Shown: positions 1 to 5,687 of the stretch, piece after piece | Layout: each line of letters begins with the position of its first letter | Position numbering within the stretch: position 1 is the stretch's first letter | Origin: an uncultured Lachnospiraceae bacterium | Lineage (GTDB): Bacteria > Bacillota > Clostridia > Lachnospirales > Lachnospiraceae | Length of the DNA: 7,012 bases | Direction of reading: 5' to 3' | NCBI GenBank assembly: GCA_934343915.1 | Contig: CAKRIL010000065.1 | Span: 1-7,012 of the forward strand | Notes under the pieces: generated by a model | Told to the model about the DNA's origin: nothing | The model's database searches: none | Seen by the model: only the letters and a program-made list of their open reading frames with translations | Program-made: the position numbers and the translations under genes

Positions 1-621
1 TCACCGGTGGAGTTCATTCCGCTGCTCGAGGAAACAGGATTGATTATTCCTGCCGGAAGATATGTCTTGAACGAAGCGGCAGAAATGTGCCGTGAAATGC
101 AGCAGTATATTCCGGATTTCAAGATGAATGTAAATGTTTCGTATGTCCAGATTATTCAGGGCAATGTAGAGCATGATATATTGGCTGCAATCGAGAAGAA
201 CTCTTTAAAGCCGGAAACTATCTGCATTGAAATGACTGAAAGCGGCTTTATGGATATGACGCCATCGTTCTGCAGGTTCCGTAAGACTCTGGATGACAAC
301 AATATCAATTTTGTAATTGATGATTTTGGAACGGGATATTCCAATTTCCATTGTATACGCGATATGAATCCAAGCTATGTGAAAATGGATAAGGATTTTA
401 CCGCAAAGGCTATGAACGATGCCAGAGATAATGAATTATACAGGAATATCATTCCGCTGGTACACAGCATTGATGTCAGGATATGTGCAGAAGGCATCGA
501 GGAAAGAGACTGGTACCTTAAAATGAAAGAAATGCAGGTCGATTATCTACAAGGATATTATTTTGGCAGACCTTGCAGAAAAGAACAGTTTATACAGCAA
601 TATGCCGCAGTATCGGAATAA
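1..621 (+). CDS. EAL-domain cyclic-di-GMP phosphodiesterase, C-terminal part (5' end outside window)
   Basis: The reading frame is open from base 1 and runs 206 codons to a TAA. The first residues (SPVEFIPLLEETGLI) match the conserved block just after the Glu-x-Leu signature of EAL domains, so the GTG at base 7 is internal and the true start lies upstream. EAL enzymes hydrolyse cyclic-di-GMP to pGpG using divalent metal ions. The remaining catalytic and metal-binding positions are visible, in window residue numbers: the Asn in NVNVS (about 45), the Glu residues of IEMTES (77 and 80), the Asp pair of DDFGTGYS (107-108), Lys128 in YVKMD, the Glu residues of AEGIE (164 and 167), and Gln184 in LQGYYFGRP. 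All agree with an active phosphodiesterase rather than a degenerate binding domain. Whether a GGDEF, PAS or membrane module precedes it cannot be seen. The gene ends just before a hairpin and converges on pdxT. The family is very sure; catalytic activity is inferred. Confidence 0.95.
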   Translation, partial: SPVEFIPLLEETGLIIPAGRYVLNEAAEMCREMQQYIPDFKMNVNVSYVQIIQGNVEHDILAAIEKNSLKPETICIEMTESGFMDMTPSFCRFRKTLDDNNINFVIDDFGTGYSNFHCIRDMNPSYVKMDKDFTAKAMNDARDNELYRNIIPLVHSIDVRICAEGIEERDWYLKMKEMQVDYLQGYYFGRPCRKEQFIQQYAAVSE

Positions 622-627
622 GACATG

Positions 628-649
628 GGAGCGTGAAAATTCACGCTCC
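628..649. terminator. Symmetric hairpin between convergent genes, probable bidirectional terminator
   Basis: A perfect inverted repeat pairs 628-637 (GGAGCGTGAA) with 640-649. It lies 7 bases after the EAL stop codon and 2 bases beyond the pdxT stop codon on the other strand. The U-tract is poor: CTTTA follows on the plus strand and there is essentially none on the minus strand. The stem and its position between two convergent stops support a shared terminator, but its efficiency is uncertain. Confidence 0.6.
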
Positions 650-650
650 T

Positions 651-1205
651 TTACATCGCCAAAAAATATTCATGCACGGCTGTGTTGTCCGTAAGCTCCG
701 GATGAAATGCAGTTACAAGCTGTCTGTCCTGACGGGCTGCCACGATGCGCCCATCGACGGTTGCGAGAACCTTTGCATTGTCGTAGACATCTTCGGCAAA
801 CGGTGCACGGATAAAGGTCATCGGGACTGTCCCTATGCCGTCAAAGCAGTCCTCGGTATAGAAGCTTCCGAGCTGTCTGCCGTAGGCGTTTCGGCGGACG
901 CGGATATTCATTGTGCCAAAGCAGCTTGTTCCGTCCTCGACATCGCGGGAGAGAAGAATCATTCCGGCACAGGTACCGAACACGGGCATACCGCCTTCAA
1001 TCATTTTTTTAATAGGTTCATAGAGCCCGAGTTCATGTAAAAGCTTATTCATGACAGTGCTCTCTCCACCCGGCAGAATAAGTCTGTCGGGCTTTTTTTC
1101 GAGGTCGCGAAGCTGTCTTATCTCAAAATGTTCTACTCCAAGCTTATCAAGCATCTGTCCATGTTCCGCAAATGCCCCTTGAAGCGCCAATATACCAACA
1201 TTCAT
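651..1205 (-). CDS. pdxT: Pyridoxal 5'-phosphate synthase glutaminase subunit PdxT
   Basis: This class I glutamine amidotransferase hydrolyses glutamine and channels ammonia to PdxS for pyridoxal 5'-phosphate (vitamin B6) synthesis in the cytoplasm. The 184-residue length is normal for the family. The N-terminus MNVGILALQGAFAEH, the oxyanion-region motif LPGGEST (about 44-50), the nucleophile Cys79 in GTCAGM, the RRNAYGRQLGSF block (104-115) and the His168/Glu170 pair in FHPEL give a complete Cys-His-Glu triad. It is the second gene of a pdxS-pdxT operon, 49 bases after pdxS. The chosen ATG has a TGAGGA ribosome site (1215-1220) at 9-base spacing. The stop codon nearly abuts the 628-649 hairpin. 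No defects are seen. Confidence 0.98.
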   Translation of the reverse strand: MNVGILALQGAFAEHGQMLDKLGVEHFEIRQLRDLEKKPDRLILPGGESTVMNKLLHELGLYEPIKKMIEGGMPVFGTCAGMILLSRDVEDGTSCFGTMNIRVRRNAYGRQLGSFYTEDCFDGIGTVPMTFIRAPFAEDVYDNAKVLATVDGRIVAARQDRQLVTAFHPELTDNTAVHEYFLAM

Positions 1206-1254
1206 CTATGTTAATCCTCATTTCTGTGTATGTTTTGATTAAGCTTTTGCAGGA

Positions 1255-2127
1255 TTATTTTCCTCTCTCAGCCATGAGAAGTGCAATCTCGTTCTCGTTG
1301 ATTCCGACCATGGCTTCGCCGAGGTCTGAGGATAATTCGGCAATAAGCTTGGCATCAGTGTAGTTAGTTACAGCCTGAACGATTGCGGCTGCGCGCTTGG
1401 CAGGGTTGCCTGACTTGAATATTCCGGAGCCGACGAACACGCCCTCTGCACCGAGCTGCATCATGAGTGCTGCATCGGCAGGTGTTGCGACACCGCCCGC
1501 TGCGAAGTTGACAACAGGAAGTCTGCCATGGTCGTGAACGTATTTTACAAGGTCGACAGGAACCTGAAGCTGCTTGGCTGCCTCGTACAGTTCATCATCG
1601 CGGAGGTTCTGAACGCGGCGGATTTCCGAGTTCATTGCTCTCATGTGGCGTACAGCCTGAACGACGTCGCCTGTTCCCGGCTCGCCCTTGGTACGAATCA
1701 TTGAGGCACCCTCGCTTATACGGCGGAGAGCCTCACCGAGATCGCGGGCACCGCATACAAACGGAACCTTGAACTGTGTCTTGTCGATATGGTACACATC
1801 GTCGGCAGGGGAGAGAACCTCGCTCTCGTCTATGTAGTCAATCTCTATGGCTTCAAGAATCTGAGCCTCGACAAAGTGACCAATACGGCATTTTGCCATT
1901 ACGGGAATGGATACCGCCTCCTGAATACCGCGAATCATCTTAGGGTCGCTCATTCTTGATACACCGCCGGCAGCTCTTATATCCGCCGGGATTCTCTCAA
2001 GTGCCATTACGGCACATGCACCAGCCGCTTCTGCAATCTTAGCCTGTTCAGGTGTGGTTACGTCCATGATTACACCGCCCTTTAACATCTGTGCAAGTTC
2101 CTTGTTAAGTTCATATCTTGTTGCCAT
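1255..2127 (-). CDS. pdxS: Pyridoxal 5'-phosphate synthase lyase subunit PdxS
   Basis: PdxS forms the synthase core that condenses ribose 5-phosphate, glyceraldehyde 3-phosphate and ammonia into pyridoxal 5'-phosphate; in known homologues it is a 12-subunit ring decorated by PdxT. At 290 residues it is full length. Visible family landmarks are Asp22 in IMDVTTPEQ, the imine-forming lysine Lys79 in VMAKCRIGHF, the second catalytic lysine Lys147 in RTKGEPGTG, and the phosphate-binding segment FAAGGVATPADA through GVFVGSGIF (208-237). The C-terminus LLMAERGK is typical. The ATG has a GGAG ribosome site (2136-2139) at 8-base spacing. It leads the minus-strand operon with pdxT. A possible activator-type promoter lies upstream (2245-2307). 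No pdxR regulator gene lies beside it in this window. Confidence 0.98.
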   Translation of the reverse strand: MATRYELNKELAQMLKGGVIMDVTTPEQAKIAEAAGACAVMALERIPADIRAAGGVSRMSDPKMIRGIQEAVSIPVMAKCRIGHFVEAQILEAIEIDYIDESEVLSPADDVYHIDKTQFKVPFVCGARDLGEALRRISEGASMIRTKGEPGTGDVVQAVRHMRAMNSEIRRVQNLRDDELYEAAKQLQVPVDLVKYVHDHGRLPVVNFAAGGVATPADAALMMQLGAEGVFVGSGIFKSGNPAKRAAAIVQAVTNYTDAKLIAELSSDLGEAMVGINENEIALLMAERGK

Positions 2128-2244
2128 ATTATAATCTCCGTTTCTGAGCAGCCTGCTGTGCCTTTTATTTTAAGACATCCGGTCCGCATCTGTTATATTT
2201 TTAGTGTATCGTCATGTAGTGCGCTGCTTCATGAAATTAACGTA

Positions 2245-2273
2245 ATAATACAGCATGGGTGGAATGATTAAAA
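2245..2273 (-). promoter_or_regulatory. Candidate pdxST promoter with weak -35
   Basis: On the minus strand a TATTAT hexamer (2250-2245) is preceded, after a 17-base spacer, by TTTTAA (2273-2268), which matches TTGACA at only three of six positions. Transcription would start near 2238, leaving a leader of about 110 bases before pdxS. A poor -35 next to direct repeats (2276-2307) suits an activator-dependent promoter. AT-rich sequence makes chance matches likely, so this is tentative. Confidence 0.35.
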
Positions 2274-2275
2274 TA

Positions 2276-2307
2276 TCCAGTTATAATAAAAATAACCAGT
2301 CCAGTTA
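2276..2307 (-). promoter_or_regulatory. Direct repeats upstream of pdxS, candidate PdxR/MocR-type operator
   Basis: The octamer TAACTGGA occurs twice on the minus strand, at 2307-2300 and 2283-2276, a start-to-start distance of 24 bases. A further ACTGG overlaps the upstream copy (2300-2296). The downstream copy ends two bases before the candidate -35 of pdxST. A related CTGGTTAT lies on the opposite strand at 2347-2354 and pairs with 2292-2299. MocR-family PdxR regulators are known to bind direct repeats upstream of pdxST promoters. Assigning these repeats to that family is inference, since no regulator gene is present in the window. Confidence 0.45.
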
Positions 2308-2312
2308 AAGGC

Positions 2313-2341
2313 TTGCAAAAGCATGGCTTTCGTGCTACTGT
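2313..2341 (+). promoter_or_regulatory. Candidate promoter for the CHR transporter pair
   Basis: TTGCAA (2313-2318) is followed, after exactly 17 bases, by TACTGT (2336-2341), which is preceded by an extended -10 TG at 2333-2334. The start would fall near 2348, inside the CTGGTTAT copy at 2347-2354. The -10 is a poor match, so the assignment rests mainly on spacing, the TG element and position in a divergent intergenic region. Confidence 0.35.
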
Positions 2342-2404
2342 AATAGCTGGTTATGACCTGACAGAGCTATGTGAAGTGAGTGGAAGCAAAAGCCGCTCGG
2401 AAAT

Positions 2405-2410
2405 GGGGGA
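2405..2410 (+). promoter_or_regulatory. Ribosome binding site that decides the start of the first CHR gene
   Basis: GGGGGA lies 5 bases before the GTG at 2416. The earlier in-frame GTG at 2380 has only a GAAG-like sequence at poor spacing. The protein from 2416 also begins at the point where CHR proteins normally begin, so 2416 is preferred. Confidence 0.6.
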
Positions 2411-2415
2411 TTGAT

Positions 2416-3027
2416 GTGAAAAATAAGCTTACTCAATTATTTTTTACTTTTCTAAAGATAGGCGCGTTCACGTTCGGTGGAGGTTACGCGATGATTGCAC
2501 TTTTAGAGCATGAATTTATAGAAAAAAAGAAGTGGATAGATAAAGATGAATTTCTAAATATGGTTGCCGTCGCGGAGTCTACACCGGGACCTGTGGCGAT
2601 TAACAGCGCGACGTATCTCGGCTACAGAGTGGGCGGTGCCGCGGGGGCAGCCTTGTCGACGCTTGCAGTCAGCATACCGTCATTTGTTATCATATATATT
2701 ATCTCACTTTTTTTTGACAGGTTTTTAAGTCTTACCTATGTAGCCTGCGCGTTCAAGGGGATACAGGTGTGCGTCGTCTATCTGATTGCCTCAGCGGGTG
2801 TGAAGATGCTTCGCGGGCTCGAAAAGAATGCGTTAAGCTATGCGATTATGGCTGTGGTGCTCGTGGTGATGACTGCGTTCTCAATAACGGCTGTATCATT
2901 CTCCTCGATATTTTATATCCTGATAAGCGGTGCCGTGGGCTGGCTTGTCTACATGCTTGGAAGGCTTGGTAAGAAGAACGAGATTTCGCCGCAGGGAAAG
3001 GAGGCTCATAAGGATGATATATATTAA
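2416..3027 (+). CDS. CHR-family (chromate transporter-like) membrane protein, first half of pair
   Basis: A 203-residue, highly hydrophobic protein with one CHR domain, the short-chain form found as adjacent gene pairs in bacteria. Family signatures are FKIGAFTFGGGYAM (about 13-26) and AESTPGPVAINSATYLGY (53-70), each beside predicted membrane segments; about five to six hydrophobic stretches are visible. The C-terminus is a polar, Lys-rich tail. Characterised members export chromate, but many pairs in anaerobes have no tested substrate, so chromate transport is only a family label here. The GTG start at 2416 is chosen over the in-frame GTG at 2380, which would add 12 polar residues, because of the better ribosome site. 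It overlaps the second CHR gene by 14 bases, which indicates coupled translation and probably a heteromeric transporter. Confidence 0.9.
   Translation: MKNKLTQLFFTFLKIGAFTFGGGYAMIALLEHEFIEKKKWIDKDEFLNMVAVAESTPGPVAINSATYLGYRVGGAAGAALSTLAVSIPSFVIIYIISLFFDRFLSLTYVACAFKGIQVCVVYLIASAGVKMLRGLEKNALSYAIMAVVLVVMTAFSITAVSFSSIFYILISGAVGWLVYMLGRLGKKNEISPQGKEAHKDDIY
2997..3004 (+). promoter_or_regulatory. Ribosome binding site of the second CHR gene, inside the first
   Basis: AAAGGAGG lies within the last codons of the first CHR gene, 9 bases before the ATG at 3014. This near-perfect site fixes the start of the second gene and rules out the longer open frame beginning upstream at 2930. Confidence 0.85.
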
Positions 3028-3586
3028 GCTTTTCCTGAATTTTCTTTTGATTGGCGTGGTGTCGTTCGGCGGCGGTTATGGTATGATTTCGGTGGTGCGC
3101 GAGGTTGTACTGTCGAACGGGTGGCTGACCGAGAGCGAGTTCATGAGCTTTATTGCCGTATCGGAGTCAACTCCGGGACCGCTTGCAGTGAATATGGCGA
3201 CCTTTATAGGTTCGTCGCAGGGAGGAATACTTGGTGCGTTCATGGCTACTATCGGAGTGGTGCTGCCGTCATTTGTCATAATACTAATCATTGCCGCCGT
3301 GCTGAAAAATCTCCTGAAATATGCAGGCGTGAATGCGGTTTTGTCAGGAATACGGCCATGCATAGTCGCCATGATAATTGCGACGGCAATCAGCATGGGG
3401 CTGACAACATTTTTCGGATATGAGAATATCAGCAGTTCATTATCGCCTGATTACAGGTCGATAATCATATTTTTAATACTGTTTGCAGTCTCCTTTTTGG
3501 TGAAAAAAATATGGAAAAAGAAGCTCTCACCGATTCTCATGATAGTGTTCTCGGCGGTGCTCGGGATAGTGTTCTGGGGCATTTGA
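3014..3586 (+). CDS. CHR-family (chromate transporter-like) membrane protein, second half of pair
   Basis: A 190-residue membrane protein, clearly a diverged relative of its upstream neighbour. It repeats the same landmarks: FLLIGVVSFGGGYGM (10-24) and SESTPGPLAVNMATFIGS (50-67), followed by hydrophobic spans around 72-98, 112-132, 149-163 and 171-189. Its start overlaps the upstream gene's end by 14 bases, the usual arrangement for short CHR pairs whose two products are thought to insert with opposite topology and act together. The substrate is not shown by sequence; chromate is the namesake of the family, not a demonstrated function here. No clear intrinsic terminator follows before the next promoter at 3628. 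Confidence 0.9.
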   Translation: MIYIKLFLNFLLIGVVSFGGGYGMISVVREVVLSNGWLTESEFMSFIAVSESTPGPLAVNMATFIGSSQGGILGAFMATIGVVLPSFVIILIIAAVLKNLLKYAGVNAVLSGIRPCIVAMIIATAISMGLTTFFGYENISSSLSPDYRSIIIFLILFAVSFLVKKIWKKKLSPILMIVFSAVLGIVFWGI

Positions 3587-3627
3587 GAAAATCCCTAAAA
3601 ATTTTGTCGAAAAATGGTATATAGGAC

Positions 3628-3658
3628 TTGACTCGTACCTCAGGGTATGATTTATAAT
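3628..3658 (+). promoter_or_regulatory. Promoter with 19-bp spacer and internal dyad, MerR-family type
   Basis: TTGACT (3628-3633) and a perfect TATAAT (3653-3658) are separated by 19 bases instead of 17. Inside the spacer is an imperfect dyad, TCGTACC (3633-3639) against GGTATGA (3644-3650), matching at six of seven positions and centred at 3641/3642. Over-long spacers carrying a dyad are the hallmark of promoters remodelled by MerR-family activators. Transcription would start near 3666, about 27 bases before the ATG at 3693. The promoter call is strong; the regulator family is inferred. Confidence 0.7.
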
Positions 3659-3692
3659 CAGTATATCAAATAGACAAAAGGAGGATAAGTAC

Positions 3693-5348
3693 ATGAAGAA
3701 AAAAAGTTTTGCAAAGCTGAGTGCCATGTTTATGGCAGCAATCATGTTACTGTCAATATTTGTGGGAACAAAGGGAACACCCGATACCGTGTATGCGGCG
3801 GATACTTATAAGGTAACCGTAAATTACGGAACGGGCAGCGGGGATTACGCAGAAGGTGCTAATGTCGAGATAACGGCAGATTCCACACCGGACGGAAAGT
3901 ATTTTAAAGAGTGGAAAGTAATAAAAGGTGAAATCACATTGGGCAGCACAACAGACACGACGACCTCGTTTAAGATGCCTGCGTCAGATGTAGAAGTAAC
4001 CGCTGTCTACGAGTATGATGCGCCGTCTATTGTCAGACAGCCTAAGGATGTATGGGCATATTGGGAACAAGAAGCAGAATTTAGTGTGACGGCAACAGGA
4101 GTTGACCTTAAATATCAGTGGCAGATTGACATAGGGGACGGCTATGGTTTTGGTGACATTCATGAGGCAGAAGATTCAACTTATACGATGGATGCGGTGT
4201 ATTCGGAATTCGATGGATACAAATTCAGATGTGTGGTAAGCAATCCGGGTGGAACGGTTATATCGGATGAGGTGAAACTGACTGTGTTGTGGCCATATAT
4301 ACCGGATATACCGGAATACGTCATTACTGCCACAGCCGGAGAACATGGTAAAATTTCTCCAAGCGGCGATGTGTATGTGTATGATTATAATGACCAGACA
4401 TTTGAAATCACTCCGGATGAAGGCTATGAGATAGATACCTTGAAGGTGGATGGAAAAGCAGTTGATATTACAACAAGCTATACATTTAAAATTGTGGACA
4501 CTAATCACACTATCGAGGTCACTTTCAAGCAGACAGCTCCGAAGCCTCCTGTGGAAGAGCTGCCGACTATTCTTACACAGCCACAGAGCGTAAGCGTTAA
4601 GGCAGGAGAGCAGGCTGTATTTACTTTAGCGGCAAGCGGCAGCAGCGTGCATTTACAGTGGCAGGTTGACAAAAACGATGGCAATGGATTCGTGGATATT
4701 GCCGGAGCGGACACGACAGGCTATAAGATAGATGTAACGGACGTGGCATACAACGGCTACAAATACAGATGCGTATTGAGCAACTCGGCGGGAGCGGTTA
4801 CAACCGACATCGCAACGCTTACTGTCACAGAGAAAGTAACAACGATTGATTATGAAATTCTTGACGGAGCCAACAGCTCATGGACACAGAATACGGACGG
4901 AAACATTGTAATCAGAGGAAACGGTGAGATTGCCAAGTTCGTGAGTGTCAAGGTGGACGGAAATGTTGTTGCTGCGGACAATTATACCGTAACCGAGGGC
5001 TCGACGATAATCACGTTAAAGCCTGATTATCTCAAGACTTTATCAAAGGGCAGTCATACATTTGAAATTGTATGGACGGACGGCTCCGCAGGTACAAGCT
5101 TTGTCGTTGCTGAAAATACCCCTTCAGTGACGGAGCCTTCTGAAACCGAACCGGCAGAGCAGCCTTCGGAGACACAGCCATCCGAGCCGTCAGGCACGGA
5201 GCCTTCGAGTACGGAAAACGATGCTCCGGCTATAACAGCTCCGCAGACGGGATATTCTTTTAGCCGTGCACCTTTTATCACGCTTTTTGTGGTAGTACTT
5301 GCGGGAACTGTTGTAATGACTGTGAGAAGAAAAAAGAGCTGCAAGTAA
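3693..5348 (+). CDS. Secreted, sortase-anchored surface protein with InlB-like and Ig-like repeats
   Basis: The 551-residue product starts with a signal peptide (MKKK, hydrophobic core about 11-25, likely cleavage after VYAA near 36). Visible order: a divergent InlB B-repeat-like domain (about 38-108, with FKEWKV and MPASDVEVTAVYE), an Ig-like domain (109-198, YQWQ and FRCVVSNPGG), a second B-repeat-like domain (209-279, GYEIDTLKVDGK and HTIEVTF), a second Ig-like domain (290-378, LQWQ and YRCVLSNSAGA), an X2-like beta domain (384-472), a Pro/Ser/Thr/Glu linker (473-515), the sorting motif APQTG (516-520), a membrane span (526-544) and a basic tail RRKKSCK. This is the layout of a peptidoglycan-anchored adhesin or binding protein displayed outside the cell; no enzyme domain is seen and the ligand is unknown. 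APQTG departs from LPXTG at its first residue. The ATG follows AAAGGAGG (3677-3684) by 8 bases. It appears to be transcribed alone. Confidence 0.9.
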   Translation: MKKKSFAKLSAMFMAAIMLLSIFVGTKGTPDTVYAADTYKVTVNYGTGSGDYAEGANVEITADSTPDGKYFKEWKVIKGEITLGSTTDTTTSFKMPASDVEVTAVYEYDAPSIVRQPKDVWAYWEQEAEFSVTATGVDLKYQWQIDIGDGYGFGDIHEAEDSTYTMDAVYSEFDGYKFRCVVSNPGGTVISDEVKLTVLWPYIPDIPEYVITATAGEHGKISPSGDVYVYDYNDQTFEITPDEGYEIDTLKVDGKAVDITTSYTFKIVDTNHTIEVTFKQTAPKPPVEELPTILTQPQSVSVKAGEQAVFTLAASGSSVHLQWQVDKNDGNGFVDIAGADTTGYKIDVTDVAYNGYKYRCVLSNSAGAVTTDIATLTVTEKVTTIDYEILDGANSSWTQNTDGNIVIRGNGEIAKFVSVKVDGNVVAADNYTVTEGSTIITLKPDYLKTLSKGSHTFEIVWTDGSAGTSFVVAENTPSVTEPSETEPAEQPSETQPSEPSGTEPSSTENDAPAITAPQTGYSFSRAPFITLFVVVLAGTVVMTVRRKKSCK

Positions 5349-5462
5349 AGACAAGCAGTAATTTATAGGATAATATATTGAGTAGGGACTTTAATCGGTC
5401 AATCAAAGCTGAAACAGGATATATGCTTTGACATTAAAAAAAACTGATGCTAATATAACAAT

Positions 5463-5494
5463 ATAACCGCTTAACTTTATGGTTAGGCGGTTAT
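5463..5494 (+). terminator. Intrinsic terminator after the surface-protein gene
   Basis: A 13-bp stem pairs 5463-5475 with 5482-5494 (core AACCGCTTAAC), with one U-G wobble and a 6-base loop, and is followed by TTATTT. It sits about 115 bases after the stop codon at 5348. The stretch between holds no gene that I can support. Confidence 0.75.
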
Positions 5495-5512
5495 TTATTT
5501 GTGTAATAGGAA

Positions 5513-5652
5513 ATGTCAAAACATTCTTTCACAACCTTAATGTGTATATCATGTTATATTTGTACATATCACAACCTGCTTCGTACAACGGAGCTGATAT
5601 GTATAAATATTACATGATATACCCATAAAGTAAGACCAGAATGTTTTGACAT
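5513..5652. repeat. 140-bp long imperfect inverted repeat (hairpin or MITE-like element)
   Basis: Outer arms 5513-5527 (ATGTCAAAACATTCT) and 5638-5652 are perfect 15-base inverted copies. Inner arms 5544-5571 and 5595-5622 match at 26 of 28 positions, and one of the two mismatches is a G-U wobble in RNA. The tip forms another short stem, 5578-5583 with 5589-5594, around a 5-base loop. Segments 5528-5543 and 5623-5637 form a poorly paired internal loop. Almost the whole element would therefore fold into one rod. No flanking target-site duplication is obvious. It may be a miniature mobile element, a cruciform or a structured leader of the regulator gene that starts at 5688. Together with the terminator it accounts for most of the gene-free stretch 5349-5687. 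Confidence 0.85.
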
Positions 5653-5687
5653 CTGAAGCGTACATCAGACATAAGGAAGTTGTGACA

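Noticed and set aside
573..1040. 155-codon plus-strand open frame.
   Set aside because: It overlaps the end of the EAL gene and runs antisense to pdxT, both firmly identified. There is no ribosome site and no recognisable domain.
2380..2415. Upstream GTG start giving a 215-residue first CHR protein.
   Set aside because: It lacks a well-spaced ribosome site and would add a polar 12-residue stretch unusual for the family. GTG 2416 has GGGGGA at good spacing. It is not fully excluded.
2930..3013. Longer N-terminus for the second CHR protein.
   Set aside because: The added residues are Arg-rich, unlike the family, and arise from reading the first CHR gene out of frame. AAAGGAGG points clearly to the ATG at 3014.
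3587..3627. Possible terminator after the second CHR gene (AT-rich inverted bits such as ATTTT/AAAAT).
   Set aside because: No GC-containing stem or T-tract could be built; the pairing is what AT-rich sequence gives by chance.
5403..5431. Inverted repeat TCAAAGC / GCTTTGA followed by a run of A residues, considered as a terminator for the surface-protein gene.
   Set aside because: The stem is only 7 bp with a 15-base loop, and the tract downstream is A, not T, on the transcribed strand. The hairpin at 5463-5494 is a far better terminator.
5513..5617. Short open frame of 34 codons with four cysteines inside the inverted repeat, considered as a signalling peptide for the adjacent two-component pair.
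   Set aside because: There is no usable ribosome site (an AGG sits only two bases before the ATG), and the frame crosses both arms and the loop of the palindrome. It is more simply a by-product of that element.
5646..5687. TTG start at 5646 for the response regulator.
   Set aside because: It would add 14 residues ahead of the canonical MNYNIAICDD start, lies inside the inverted repeat, and lacks a ribosome site. ATG 5688 has AAGGAAG at 8 bases.
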